Assembly (NCBI GenBank): GCA_019918135.1
Contig: WBZZ01003596.1
Location: 95,001-152,500 of the forward strand
Reading direction: 5' to 3'
DNA length: 57,500 nt
Source: Paulinella micropora
Taxonomy: Eukaryota > Cercozoa > Imbricatea > Euglyphida > Paulinellidae
Below the pieces are notes generated by a model that did not search any database, was not told the origin of the DNA, and saw nothing but the letters and a program-made list of their open reading frames with translations. Position numbers and translations under genes: made by a program. Positions 21,684-32,886 of this stretch are shown here, piece by piece. The first letter of the stretch is position 1. Each line of letters starts with the position of its first letter.

Positions 21684-21932
21684 ATGATTTTAATATTCTT
21701 GTTTATGTGGTCTGTGTTAGGTCGAACTGCCTGCGACTTTTACTCGCGGGTAAGCGAAAAAAAGAATGAGAGTTGTGCTTATTGTATAAAGCAAGGAATA
21801 GAAACTAAATTTAAATGCCTGTATAAACCTTTCAGTGATTGGTGTGTTAGTTTTGATGAAGCCCTGCCGTTAATCTGTGCAGGCGATAGTTCTTGGTATA
21901 AAATACATTTATATGAATGCTCGTCTTTTTGA
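21684..21932 (+). CDS. Small Cys-rich secreted or membrane-anchored protein (A)
   Basis: 82 codons: a hydrophobic start (MILIFLFMWSVLG), then a Cys-rich body with CAYCIKQGIETKFKCLYKP, WCVSFDEALPLIC and a final YECSSF. The signal-like N-terminus and at least seven Cys suggest an exported disulfide-bonded protein. It is transcribed away from the 119-residue gene. Conserved with 41123-41380. No family recognised. Confidence 0.65.
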   Translation: MILIFLFMWSVLGRTACDFYSRVSEKKNESCAYCIKQGIETKFKCLYKPFSDWCVSFDEALPLICAGDSSWYKIHLYECSSF

Positions 21933-22296
21933 AAAAAGGACACAAAAACTGGGTTTCCTTTCTTTGAACTAGAAAGTGATGGAAGGCAAATTCTTATGAG
22001 TAAAGTCAAAATTCCGATGTAAGTGTTAGCAACCTCACACGGTAAGTTCTTTTCAGATAGCCTCACGATACAAAGGGTTATAATAGCGATAATGATACCC
22101 ATTTGAAATAAGTATTAATAAGTCGGCTGTCGGTTTTTCGCTTAGTCAAACAGCAATCCCAGCTGTCCTCGTATTCATGGTCTAATTTTTTTTCTTCCTG
22201 CTTAATTTGGACATCTAGCACGCGGTTCTTCAACTCTGGTGTTAGTTCGCCATCTAACTCTATGACTGGCGGTGGTGGGTGTAATCTAGGTGGCAT
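21779..22296 (-). pseudogene. Small membrane protein (Polinton A), frameshifted
   Basis: The N-terminal frame (22078-22296) contains PPRLHPPPPVIELDGELTPE and a Cys pair. A one-base loss near 22110 moves the membrane part (GIIIAIITLCIVRLSEKNLP; a second hydrophobic segment near IGILTLLIRICL) into the next frame. The stop used in the B copy is lost, so the frame runs antisense into the Cys-rich gene. The start overlaps the end of the fibre gene by about 10 bp. Confidence 0.6.
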
Positions 22297-25200
22297 TAGG
22301 AGGAAACACGACTGCTCGGATTTCTTGTAATATATTAAGTAAAAGTTTATTTTCTTTTTCTAAATTAACTACCTTTTCCGATAACTCCTGTGTGGCCTTA
22401 ATTAACGGGGCAATAAACTCGGAATAACCTATACCATAACCGACATCACCACTATCAACACATTAACATCTTCTGGATTAACGCTCACACCTTTCAATTC
22501 GCATTCTTTTCTTTGCTTTGGACACGGAACCATAATTGTTTCTTTTATAAAACCGTCAAAATCTAGCATATTCATTTCTGTTAGTATGTCCTCTAATTCT
22601 TGTGCTATTAAGCCAGTCCTACATTTTTTTTTAATCATCAATCATACGATAGCAGACTGGATTTAAATTATTAATAAAATCTAAGCCTAAGCATTCCTTT
22701 ATATGTTCTTTTTTTCTCCTGTCTGAATATTGAATTGGATTAGACAATACCCATAATTGTCCATCGCTTGCTTTCAAAGACATTAAAGCAGTATTTGAAC
22801 TATTCTCCCATATGAACCCACTCGTTGAAGAATTATTCACTCTAAATCTAAAAGCATAAGAAGTTAATCCTCCGCCTACTCCTCCTGCTGGTGCTGTTCC
22901 TTCATTTAATGCTTTATTTGCTCCAGACTGAGACATATAAATCCCCCATGCTGAATCAGCAATATCCCATACAAATTTTCCTCTCGCATTCGTCCCGTCT
23001 GTTTGTCCTTGAATTCCTATTTTCGCTCCATTATTAGTTGTGGTCGTTAGCACCCCAGAATATGTCATTCCCGCATTCGCCGTTATTAGTCCACTTTCTG
23101 TTAATGTTGTTGTTGATATCCCCGCATTTGCCCTTATCACCCCACTCGCCGTTATTGCCTTTGTTGTTAATAAGCCTGCTGTATCAAGTTCAAGAGCCAC
23201 AGACCAAGGAACAGCAGTCCCAACACTTTTCCCACTATCATACAAAAATCTAAGTTTGTTGGAAAATTTATTAATTAAAAAGTTTGAAATCGCATAACTT
23301 GATTTCCATCCCGCGCCATCTAAATAAGCATCAAAACCCATATTTATGCTATTATGTCCTAAATTAAATAGTCCAAATGTAGGATATATATCTTCTGTTG
23401 TAATCGCTTGTATATGTGCTCCAGCAGTATTATTATTAAAAGTCCCATACAATTCTAAACCCGCTGTCGTACCTATTCCTTTTGTTGTGTTTTCTATAAC
23501 TATTGGTTTGCCTGTTGCTGTTGTTATTTTACCACGTTGTTAATATTGTTGTAGTCATGCCTGCAGTTGAAGTAATTGATGTTCCCGTTATTGTTCCAGC
23601 ACTTGTTATGTTGTTTGAGTTCATATCTAAGTCCCCATAAAATCGCATACCCCCAGCATTGTTAAAACGGACAATGTCAGATGAAGCACTTTTATTATCC
23701 AAAAGTTTTGAAATATAAAGACCTGCTCCTTTTACATCAAATGCCACATTCGTGAATACATAACCTCTTTGGTTCGCGGTTCCACTTGTAGCAGTATTTA
23801 GAGTAAATAAGAAATATTGATAATCACCTGATGTCTGTGAAAAGAATATATCTCCTCCATTTTGGTTTAATATCCTCGCCCTATTATATGTTATATTTCC
23901 ACCATTAATGATAACTTGATTATTAAAATCGGCGTTGTTCGTTAAAGTTAGATATTTTATCGTTGTGCTCGTCCCGTTGTGTTTTAATTCCTGTTATTGT
24001 TTGGTCTCCTGTTAGTTTCACACAATTGTCATCCAGATATTGCCTATTTACCGCTTCATTCGCATTTTGTGGTGCTCCTAGATTAACGATCCGACTACTA
24101 TTACAATCTAAGCCAGTAGCATTAAACCACGAAACAATCGTCCCATCAATAATAAACTTATTTTTTCGCTGAAATTTCAAAGTTGTAATAAGTATTTGTT
24201 TTCATATCCAAACTAGCAATTGACCCGATATTACTGGTAGAATTGAAAACAATGAATGTTCCCTTTGTTGTTGAATTGATTGAATTCCCAGTAATTTCAA
24301 CACCACTGCTATATGTCTTAATTCCTGCTACGGTTTGGTTTCCTGAGGTTTTAACTGCCGAAGTATCAAGAACAGAAACATCCACACCATCAACAAGATT
24401 TACATTTGTTATATTTTGATTTCCCATATTTAGTCCTCCCGTCATACTAGCAGTGCCGTCTAATCTAAGAAAGGGTGAGTTTGTGTTTCTCCATTGTCCA
24501 GTGCTATAAATGAGTAGTTGATTATCTGATGCTGTTGTTATAATCACATCGCTATGTGTATCAATACTTCCACTCGCCGACACTTTCGCCGTGTTCGTAT
24601 CGTGCTTTGATAGCCAAGTTGTGATAGACCTGCCATTTAGTTGATTTACATTTGTAATGTTTTGACTTTTCATATCAAGACCAGCACTCGCATTTATTAT
24701 ACTGCTAAATGTTTTAATTTCTCCTATGGTTTGGTCTCCTGTTAGTTTGACCACCGAACCATCAACTGCGAGATTAGCGAGATTAATTCCATTATACGTA
24801 GAAGCCCCTGCAATAGCATAACCACCCATATTTAGTCCTCCTGTCATACTGGCTGTGCCGTCTAATCTAAGAAAGGGTGAAGTCGTATTTCTCCATTGAC
24901 CTGTGCTATAAATAAGCAGCTGATTATCTGCTGGGAAGCCTGTTATTGTCACATCGCTGTGGCTATCTATACTTCCACCTGCTGAAACTTTATTATTATT
25001 ATCATTATGCTCAAATATCTATTTATCAACATGTTTGGTATTTAGTAAATTTACTCCTGTTATATTCAAATACCCTCCCATATTAATATTGCCGAATTCA
25101 TCAACATTTATCGGAAATGTTTATTTACCAAGTTATTGAATTATATGTTAGATAACTATTAGCGGCTATTGGCGCGGTTATGACTACATCAGAAAGTGTG

Positions 25201-25688
25201 TCAATTGAACCGAGGGCGGTATTCTTCCATTTACCATCTACATAATTATATGTTAAGTATTGACCGACCAATGGTGCAGATATGTTTGTGTCTATCAAAT
25301 TATAAAGGCTGGTTTGGTGCGGATCGGAAGTATTGCTTCTGTGTTGAGTTGATGCTTTGACTTCGTCGTTGTCCCTCACTCGTTTCTCTGTATAGTATAA
25401 ATTTTTTCCTTCTTTGATATCTGATGTTGATTTTAAAGCGAGACGTGTGTCAAAGCGGTTATCAGTGCAATAATAATTAAGCCATTCTTTTAGGTCTGTT
25501 GTTGATGTTAAAGCGAGACGTGTGTCAAATCGCGCATCAGTATAGTAAAGATTTATTGAGTCGGAATCTTCTGGCACTCTGTCAGTGTTTAAACCCACTA
25601 TGTTGGTATTGGTTAGGTCGAGGTTGGCGATTGAAAGGATATCTGTCGCGATTTCTGACAAACCGAGTAATGATTTATATTGACTCAT
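22286..25688 (-). pseudogene. Long fibre with S74 intramolecular chaperone (Polinton A)
   Basis: The 5' end at 25688 starts MSQYKSLLGLSEIATDILSI. The body is split over at least six frames (25125-25688, 24158-24952, 23923-24180, 23529-23747, 22631-23452, 22429-22641). It carries repeated fibre motifs such as LYYTDARFDTRLAL, repeated LTGDQTI-G-KT and LLIYSTGQWRNT units. Near 22735 the sequence SDRRKKEHIKE is the Ser/Lys signature of peptidase S74 (endosialidase-type chaperone), followed by RTGLIAQELED and a C-terminal coiled coil ending at 22286. Expected role: trimeric receptor-binding fibre whose C-terminal chaperone is cleaved off. Confidence 0.85.
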
Positions 25689-25751
25689 TATATATCAAAT
25701 AAATATTTAATTTTAAAAATACTAAAATATAATAATCTTAGCATAGAATAT

Positions 25752-25796
25752 TTTTAGAATAAGCGAGAGTGCGAAGCACGAAGCGAGATTCTAAAA
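25752..25796 (+). repeat. Two-tier palindrome at start of acidic gene (A)
   Basis: TTTTAGAAT (25752-25760) pairs with ATTCTAAAA (25788-25796). The inner stem is GTGC-GAA-GCAC (25769-25779). The last A of the arm is the A of the gene's ATG. Orientation relative to the gene is the same as at 17762 and 19935. Confidence 0.8.
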
Positions 25797-26320
25797 TGCC
25801 CAGTCCTGAAGCGAGCCGACAAAATTGGGGAAAAGCAATTGATGGAATTAAACAAAAGGCTAAGCAGAGAAAAATGGAACATGCTAAAAAGGTTTTGGAA
25901 CAATACAGAAATGCTGTTAAAAGCGAAGACGAAGATATGGAACGAAAAATAGCAGAGATAGAAAATAAGAATTTAGCAACAGATATCATTAATGAGAAGG
26001 ACCAAGATGACACACCCGAGCAGAGTGAGAGTGAAGATGAATGCGATTTTACTGATATCATCGCTGAAAAGATGGCGAAAATGAAGATAAGAAGAAAGAA
26101 AGCGGAAACTAAGAGAGAAAAGAAGAAGAGTAAGAAACCGGAGCCTGAGTAGGAGAGCGAAGAAAGTGAAAGCGAAAGCGAAAGTGAAGAAGAAGCAACA
26201 AAACCGAAGAAAGGGAAAGGTAAAAAATCAAGCAGTGTGAGTGTGAAAGTATATAATCAATCTTCTGGTGGTGCTAAAAAAGAAAAAAATGATGTTGAAA
26301 AATGTTTCTTGAAGTTTTAA
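25796..26320 (+). pseudogene. Acidic/basic low-complexity protein (Polinton A), nonsense
   Basis: Starts MPSPEASRQNWGKAIDG, in the same place as 45467-45966 and 53499-54010. A helical N-terminus is followed by an acidic block and Lys-rich and Ser/Glu repeats. An in-frame TAG near 26150 interrupts it, after which the frame continues to a conserved C-terminus (SVSVKVYN and a terminal CFLKF). The conserved short C-terminal tail suggests an interaction motif. Function unknown. Confidence 0.6.
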
Positions 26321-26342
26321 AAGTTTGAAATCAATAATTCTC

Positions 26343-27057
26343 TTACTGCTTTTCTGTCAAACCATTTAATACATAAGTTGTTTTCACTTTTCTTATCTTA
26401 TAGTCTTTAAAAAGATGTTTCATTTTTTCTGAATAGTTATACGACAAAATAAAGTTTCCTTTTATTCCTTTCAACACATTAAATATTTCTTCTGTTGATA
26501 CGTAATGATTATATCCCCATCCTTTTTTTTCACCTTCTTCGTATGGAGGGTCAAGGTAGAAAAATGTGTCAGGCGAGTCATATTTTTTATCACCGCTTTA
26601 AAATCTTTATTTAATATAATAGTATCTTTTAATTGATCTTTTATTTTGTTTATGTTTTTCTTAAAATTATCTCTCGAAGCAGGACGACTATAATTTCTTT
26701 GATCAGCGAAAACCTCTCTCTTTCCTCCGAATGAGTTAAAAGATAAATATAAATTCCTGTAAAGTCGCATACTCTGTTCTTTGGATTTACCTTTTTTTAA
26801 ATTTTTAAAATTTGCTCCTTGAAGGTGTAAAATCATATTTATTAATTGTTTCTGCTGACACCTTTTTCATATCTTTCCATATGTGATAAATATCTTTATC
26901 TAAATCATTGATTACTTCCAAATTGACAGGCTCTTTTTTTTCTAAATATGCTTCCAGCACCGACGAAAGGTTCCACATAAATTTTGTGAGTTGGTATCAA
27001 TGGAAGAATGACTTTTTTAAGAAAATGTTTTCCTCCTACCCTTGGAAAAAATGACAT
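26343..27057 (-). pseudogene. Dam-type DNA N6-adenine methyltransferase (Polinton A only)
   Basis: From the ATG at 27057 the minus strand reads SFFPRVGGKHFLKK and then YVEPFVGAGSIF, the SAM-binding FxGxG motif. A shift follows in a poly-A run near 26940. The middle frame 26471-26836 resembles the Dam central region (NLYLSFNSFGGKREVFA). After another shift comes the catalytic FYLDPPYEEGEKKGWG near 26540, then FILSYNYSEKM, ending in NGLTEKQ at 26343. About 238 codons, close to Dam family length, with at least two frameshifts. It lies between the acidic gene and the integrase, where Polinton B has nothing. It would methylate adenine in element DNA. Confidence 0.75.
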
Positions 27058-27084
27058 AGAATATTATCTAATATATAATATATC

Positions 27085-27743
27085 ATGGACAATAAACATG
27101 TAATTATTGATACAGAAGATACGCCTACGGGAGAAGTAGTTAAAACAAAAGAGGAGGAAGCACTTGAAATTCACCACCAGAAAAAGAACCCGAAAATATG
27201 TAACACGATATGGGTTGATAAACCATTAGACTAAGTTTTTTTTGACTTAGCGGATATGAGTAAGATAAAAGATAAGAAAGGAAATAAGGGCTATGCTTGA
27301 ATGCTTGTCTGGATAGATTGTAATTCCCGATATTTAATAATCATTCCATTAAAAATAAAACAGCAAAAGAAGTTTATTATGCTTTAAAATCAATAAAATA
27401 TAAACAAAAATCAATTACTACTGACAGCGGGGGAGAATATAAAGGAGCGACCCGCGAATATTTTATTGAAAATGGAATTAAACATGATGTAGTTGAAGTG
27501 GGCGATCATAGAGCATTAGCGGTTGTTGATAGAGTTATAAGAAGTATAAGGAGATGGCTTGACATTTTATTTGAAACCAATCGTAATTTTGATTGGGTTA
27601 GTTATATTCAGGACTTAGTCAATGCTTATAATAATAAAGTTCATTCTACAACAGGAAGCAGACTGATTGATATTTTTACCAGCCGTGATAAGAATAAACA
27701 GAAAATCAATCGTGATCATTTAATTGATGACTATAGCATTGGC
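27085..27743 (+). pseudogene. Polinton A integrase, 5' part, interrupted by Polinton B
   Basis: Starts MDNKHVIIDTEDTPTGEVV and carries TAA and TGA stops near 27232 and 27298. The core motifs TTDSGGEYKGATREYFIENG and VVDRVIRSIRRWLD are clear. The third catalytic position is Asp (VVDR), as in the B copy. The frame is open up to codon Lys of SIGDK, where Polinton B begins at 27750. The remainder is at 56780-57085. The TATATAATATATC just before the ATG resembles the leader of other genes. Confidence 0.9.
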
Positions 27744-27749
27744 GATAAG
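27744..27749. repeat. Left target-site duplication GATAAG of Polinton B
   Basis: GATAAG directly precedes the first base of the inverted repeat and recurs perfectly at 56774-56779. Six bp is the known Polinton duplication length. Confidence 0.93.
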
Positions 27750-28000
27750 ACTACTATAGGTACCACTATAGCACACTTATCTTTATATTCATATACATAA
27801 ATTTAGCCCATTTCGCCATATTTCGCTCTCCTATTAATCAACAAAAGCGAGCAAAGCTAGAAAATCGCACTTTTTCGCAAACTATTAATACTAGGCCTCC
27901 TTATCCCCCTTTTCTTATTCTTTCTCGGTGTGCTGAGCCCCCTTATCTTTTTCCAAAAAAAAAAATGTGCTCTGTATTGAAAGTTTGTAAATAAAAGAAT
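27750..28000 (+). repeat. Left terminal inverted repeat of Polinton B
   Basis: The 251 bp starting ACTACTATAGGTACCACTAT are reverse-complementary to 56527-56773, with roughly a dozen substitutions and small indels in A or C runs. Confidence 0.93.
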
Positions 28001-28052
28001 AAATATTATTTAAAAATGAAAAATTATATTATATACATATAAATAATATAAG

Positions 28053-28289
28053 ATGGGCAGAACCAAAGTATTTACAGACGAAGAAATCAGGCAAAGGAAC
28101 TCAGAACGAATGAAAATCTATAATATAAAAAACAAAGAGAAAGCACAGCAGAGGGCTAAGGACTACTACAACAAGAACAAGGAGGTCATATTGAAGAAAG
28201 CAAAGGAGAAAAGGGAAAAGGAGAAGGTTGATCTCGCAAGGATGAAACAACTCCAGAGGCTCGTTGAAGGACTAAATATCGCCCTGTGA
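28053..28289 (+). CDS. Small basic helical protein next to the left repeat
   Basis: 78 codons from ATG at 28053. Highly Lys/Glu/Arg-rich with RMKIYNIKNKEKAQQRA and AKDYYNKNKEVILKKAKEKR. The YNKNKEKI-type repeats resemble low-complexity helices common in large DNA viruses and virus-like elements, often near zinc fingers or nucleases. A similar KYYDNNYENILQRR stretch is found in the remnant at 57101-57360. Function unknown; perhaps nucleic-acid binding. Confidence 0.6.
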   Translation: MGRTKVFTDEEIRQRNSERMKIYNIKNKEKAQQRAKDYYNKNKEVILKKAKEKREKEKVDLARMKQLQRLVEGLNIAL

Positions 28290-28379
28290 AAAACGATATA
28301 AATTTTATGTTAAGGATATAATATATATTAGTATATAGATAAAATGTATATGTCTATATAGATATATTTATTTTTATTT

Positions 28380-31300
28380 TTGAAAAATCAAAACCCTAAT
28401 ATAACCATGTCAAGCATAGACTACGGGGGACAAACTTGGAACCTTGACAAACTCGCAGAACAGGGCATACAATACCAAATACGGCAAAACAAACTCTATG
28501 TAAAAAAACCAAACGGAAAGAGGTTTTATGACATAACAACACCAAGAGGGGCACTACCAAACCCCGAGCAGTATGTAATGGCCGACAGAAAACAAAGGGA
28601 AATAAAAGAGAGGAAAAGGGATGAACCAAATGTCATAGACTTCAATGGTTATAAATTAATACGACAAGACATAAAACACGATTTACCAGTGGGGCAGTCA
28701 TTGTATAATGTAAAAATCAATATAAACTTTTCTAAAAAAATTAAAAAGTTTTCGTTGGAAGATATTATAAAAATGATTGGCACAATCGTAGATGATTTTA
28801 AGACTTTATATAAACCAAACGACAAAATACAAGTAAGGATATCGGCTATTCCAGAGTCGTGGAATGTTCAATCAAATTCTCTAGTAAAAGTAAAAGACTT
28901 TAACTTAGAAGATATATAAGAAAGACTCACAAAAATCTTGCAATCAAACGACGAAGTGTGGATGGACAAAGAAGGGGCAACTATGGAGTTGATTGATTTC
29001 AATTTTATGGGAGTGAGGATGCCTGAGGGAGGGGCTAGATTGAAAGCAATAACACAGGAGGATATTTACAAAAAGAAAGGAGTGATACAAATAAACAATG
29101 ACGACAACATATGTCTGGCAAGGTCTATTGTAGTTGCTAGAGCAAAGATAGAGAAACATCAAAAATATTCACAGATAAAGGATGGACGTAGAATTCAAGA
29201 CGAACTGGCAAACATTTTACACGAGGAGGCTGGTGTCATAAAAGATTTATGCGGACTTCCTGAGGTAGATGTGTTTGCCAGTCATATAAAATACAACATA
29301 GCAATTGTTGAATTTCCAGACAAGATAATATATAAAACTGAATTAAAAGATGAAAAGGAACAACCATACAAACACATATACGTACTCAAAACCAAAAATC
29401 ATTACGACACCATAGTGAGCATGAAGGCCTTCTTATCAAAACGAAACTTCTGTGAGCAGTGTATGAAAGGTTATGAGCATAATCATTCCTGTGTGGCGAA
29501 ATGTAATACATGCCTTACGGATGGATGTAAGGGGTATAATAAAATAACAAAACGGAAACAATGCAAAAAATGTAATCGTAAATTTCCAAATGATGAATGC
29601 TTCAACAATCACACAGCCACCACATGCGACAACAAAAAGAAATGTCTTAACTGCTCTAAGACTTACACAGGCGAACATAAGTGCGGTTATGACAAATGTA
29701 AAACTTGTAAAATATTACAACCCTTTGAGCATAGGTGTAATATGAAACAAAAAGAAATACATAAGCCCTCTGATAAATATGTGTTCTTTGATTTTGAGGC
29801 AACACAAGAGACACACATATCATTAACCATTCAGAGAGTCAGTATTTCACAGACAGCACACCAATCATACGCAAAAGCATAGACGAGTTTTGTAATTGGG
29901 CATTTGGCAATCAACACAAGGACTTCACATTCATAGCACATAATGCGAGGGGTTATGATTGTCAATTCGTGCTTAAATGGTTAATAGAAAAAGGCATTTC
30001 ACCATTTGTCATATATCAAGGGGGTAAGATTATGATGATGGCTGTAGGCAAGATTAGGTTTATTGATAGTCTATCTTTCCTAACTATGCCCCTGTCTGAT
30101 TTCCCTGAGACTTTTGGTTCAGATGAATTAAAGAAAGGATTTTTCCCTCACTTCTTCAATACTGAGGCAAATCAAAATTATGTAGGGGCAATACCAGACA
30201 AGGACTATTACGGCTACAACACATTTTCAAATCATAAACGACAAGAATTTCTGAAATGGTATGAAGAACAAAAAGACAAAGTGTTTGATTTCAAAAAAGA
30301 AATGGAAGCATATTGTCATAGTGATGTGGATATATTGAGAAGGGGGTGTATGAAATTTAGAGAGAGTTTTCTAGAATTTGGCATAGACCCATTCCAATAC
30401 ACAACTATCGCATCTACCTGTATGGCATTATATAAAGCAATCTATATGCCGACAGATAGCATAGCAGTCATACCAACACACAGAACAGACAAAGCAAAAA
30501 CGAGCAGTATGTGCGTGGAGTGGCTATCATACAGAGAGAAGAAAGACAATACAACCATACAGCACGGATTAAATGGAAAAGAAAAAATGATACATTTAAA
30601 AGGTGCAGGTAAGGCATACTTAGACGGATATGACCCGAAGACAAAAACGGCATATGAGTTTCATGGGTGCTACTGGCACGGGTGTCCTGAGTGTTATGAC
30701 GGCAATCAAATGAATAAAGAGCAATCCGTTAATAAGACATTTGGACAATTATACAAGGAAACAAAACGACTGGAAACTTTAATAAAGCAACACGAGGAAG
30801 TGAATAATTTAATAACAATATGGGGTTGTAAGTGGAACAGAATAAGAGTAAGGCAGGAATTCAAAAGGAACATAGAAGAGACATTAATGGAGCAAGAGAC
30901 TATCAACCCACGACACGCGATGTTTGGGGGAAGGACAAATGCTTTACCTTTATATTGGAGGGCAATGAATGAACAACAATACGCCAAATACATAGACATA
31001 TGCTCCCTCTATCCGTCTGTTATGTTTAATGACCCCTATCCTCTTGGACATCATAAGGTAATCAAAAACACACATGCATTACAAATGTTAAATCAAAAGA
31101 CAGCATTTGGATTAGCCAAAGTAAAAATGCTACCGCCTAGGGGACTAATTCACCCTGTCCTACCCTGTCAAGATAGAGGAAAGATGATGTATTATTTATG
31201 TAATACGTGTGGAAAGGAAAACCTACAAGACAAATGCGAGCACAACGACACAGATATGGCACTCACAGGGACTTGGGCAACACCACTCATTTATAAAGCA

Positions 31301-32377
31301 ATGGAAAAAGGTTATAATATCATTAAAGTTTATGAGGTGTGGCACTGGGAACAACAGACAACAACACTATTCAAAGACTACATAAAAACCTTTCTACAAG
31401 TAAAGCAAGAGGCAAGTGGCTACCCGTCAAATGTGGAAACGGAGGAACAAAAAGACAATTACATAAAGGACTATGAGGAAAAGATGGGTATTAAGTTGGA
31501 CAAAAGCAAAATAGAAAAGAATGAAGGAAGGAGGGCAGTCGCAAAACTATGTCTGAATTCTCTGTGGGGAAAGTTTGGACAACAAAGCAACAAGACACAG
31601 ACGACAATCGTCAGGAGTGAGGCAGAATTATACAAAATACTAAATGACAAAGACATAAACGAAATCTCAATCAATATGATAAATAAAGAATGCCTTGAAC
31701 TATCCTACAATCTACACCCCGAAAAAGTGTCAGACCCTTACAACACAAACATATGTGTGGCTTTATTCACAACAGCACACGCACAAATGAGATTGTATGA
31801 TATGATGGATAGATTGGGAGACAGGGTATTATATCACGACACAGACAGCATAATATATTCAGTTGATGAAAAACAAGGACAGACAACAATACCGACAGGT
31901 GATTTATTAGGACAATGGACAGACGAACTAATAGACAAAAAGACAAAAGTAAGCAGAAAGATAACTACGTTTGTGGGCTCGGGGCCGAAGTCCTACGGCT
32001 ACATATTAAACGACGGCACAACAAAAATGAAACTGAAAGGCTTTTCTATGAACTACGACACTTGCAGGAAACTGAACTTGGTAAATATGTTTAGTGTGAT
32101 AAGTAATGGTCTGGGAATAAAGGACGAAGAACTATCAAAGAAAGCATATGAGGAATTAGAAGCATTATTGGAGACAGAAGGAGAAAAGCACATAGCAAAG
32201 AATGTGGCTGAGAATGGAAATGTAGCAATACACAACCACAGCAAAATTACGAGGAACAAAAAAGACAAAACGATTACCTCCGAACATTTGAAAAAGATAT
32301 TCTCATTTACTTACACAAAAAGAGTAATACAGCCGATTAAAGAGAACCATATCTCTACACTACCTTACGGATTTTAA
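28380..32377 (+). pseudogene. Protein-primed DNA polymerase B
   Basis: About 1333 codons, typical for Polintons. The N-terminal part (28380-28919) ends in an in-frame TAA at 28917-28919, and the same phase resumes at once (to 29882). The second part has a Cys-rich zinc region (29450-29740, CEQCMKGYEHNHSC and further CxxC pairs) and the exonuclease I motif YVFFDFEATQET (near 29783). A frameshift, with possibly some lost codons, lies between about 29810 and 29850. The polymerase resumes with FTFIAHNARGYDCQFVLKW and has motif A YIDICSLYPSVMF (near 31000), motif B KLCLNSLWGKFGQQ (near 31550) and motif C YHDTDSIIYS (near 31835). It ends SHTLPYGF-like at 32377. It would replicate the element by protein priming at the inverted repeats. 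As read it cannot be made whole. It is absent from Polinton A, which is truncated. Confidence 0.93.
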
Positions 32378-32379
32378 AT

Positions 32380-32443
32380 GATGTTTTAGAATTGCGCTCA
32401 CAATCTGACTGATCGTCAGATATCCCGCTTATTCTAAAACATC
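32380..32443. repeat. Two-tier palindrome after the polymerase gene
   Basis: Outer arms GATGTTTTAGAAT / ATTCTAAAACATC are perfectly complementary (13 bp). The inner stem ATCTGAC-TGATC-GTCAGAT is 7 bp. It starts 2 bp after the polymerase stop codon. Confidence 0.88.
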
Positions 32444-32521
32444 GATGTTTTATCAAATATCTCAAACAAGTTTGAGATTGCGAGAATGAGCGAAGCGAAT
32501 GAGAATCAAGTTGATAAATAG
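32444..32521. repeat. Second palindrome, GTTTGAGAT type
   Basis: Inner stem ATCTCAAAC-AA-GTTTGAGAT at 32459-32478, with outer TATCAA/TTGATA. It directly abuts the previous palindrome. The right part contains CGAGAATGAGCGAAGCGAAT, which recurs with changes at 34700 and 39900. Confidence 0.8.
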
Positions 32522-32569
32522 ATAATTAATTTTTTTTTCAATAAATTTTTTACCAGTCTATATAGACCA

Positions 32570-32683
32570 ATGACCACCCTCACCAGACTATGTGAGAAGT
32601 TTGAGAAACTCTCTATTGAAAATAAAAAAGAAGCATTTTCTCTTACCGATGTTAAAAAGATAATTACTGACGAATCCAAATGA
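32570..32683 (+). CDS. 37-residue ORF upstream of ExoX-like gene
   Basis: ATG at 32570, starting MTTLTRLCEKFEKLS. It ends with ATGA overlap into the next gene (stop 32681-32683, next start 32680), which suggests coupled expression or one former gene. No family recognised. Confidence 0.4.
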   Translation: MTTLTRLCEKFEKLSIENKKEAFSLTDVKKIITDESK

Positions 32684-32859
32684 TTGAAAATGCACGGGCA
32701 GGCAAGCCAAGGGATACTTTTCCATTTGGTAAGTATAAAGGTAAGAAAATTCAAGATGTAGCGGTTATTGATAAGCCATACCTTGAATGGGTTATGAAAC
32801 AGCCGTGGTTTGAGAAATTTACTGACCTAAAAAGTGAAGTAAAAAAATATTTACAATAA
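32680..32859 (+). CDS. ExoX C-terminal-like small protein
   Basis: 59 codons. The core FPFGKYKGKKIQDVA followed by DKPYLEWVMKQPWF matches the short domain found at the C-terminus of exonuclease X-like proteins and in stand-alone phage proteins (FGKYKG...YL.W). The same domain recurs in the next gene. Function is uncertain; a DNA-transaction accessory is plausible from the family. Confidence 0.6.
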   Translation: MIENARAGKPRDTFPFGKYKGKKIQDVAVIDKPYLEWVMKQPWFEKFTDLKSEVKKYLQ

Positions 32860-32886
32860 AAATTAATATTTACTTTATATATATCA

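Larger units (their letters stand above)
15096..27743. mobile_element. Polinton A, left portion (5'-truncated)
   Basis: Homology to Polinton B starts abruptly at about 15096, inside the putative fibre gene, and runs through MCP, penton, protease, ATPase, S74 fibre and integrase. At 27743 it is interrupted by Polinton B and resumes at 56780. The polymerase end and left inverted repeat are absent. GC-richer host DNA abuts the truncation. Most genes carry stops or frameshifts, more than in B, which fits A being the older insertion. Confidence 0.9.

Noticed and set aside
25738..26061. Minus-strand Ser/Leu-rich frame
   Set aside because: Shadow of the acidic/basic gene at 25796-26320.
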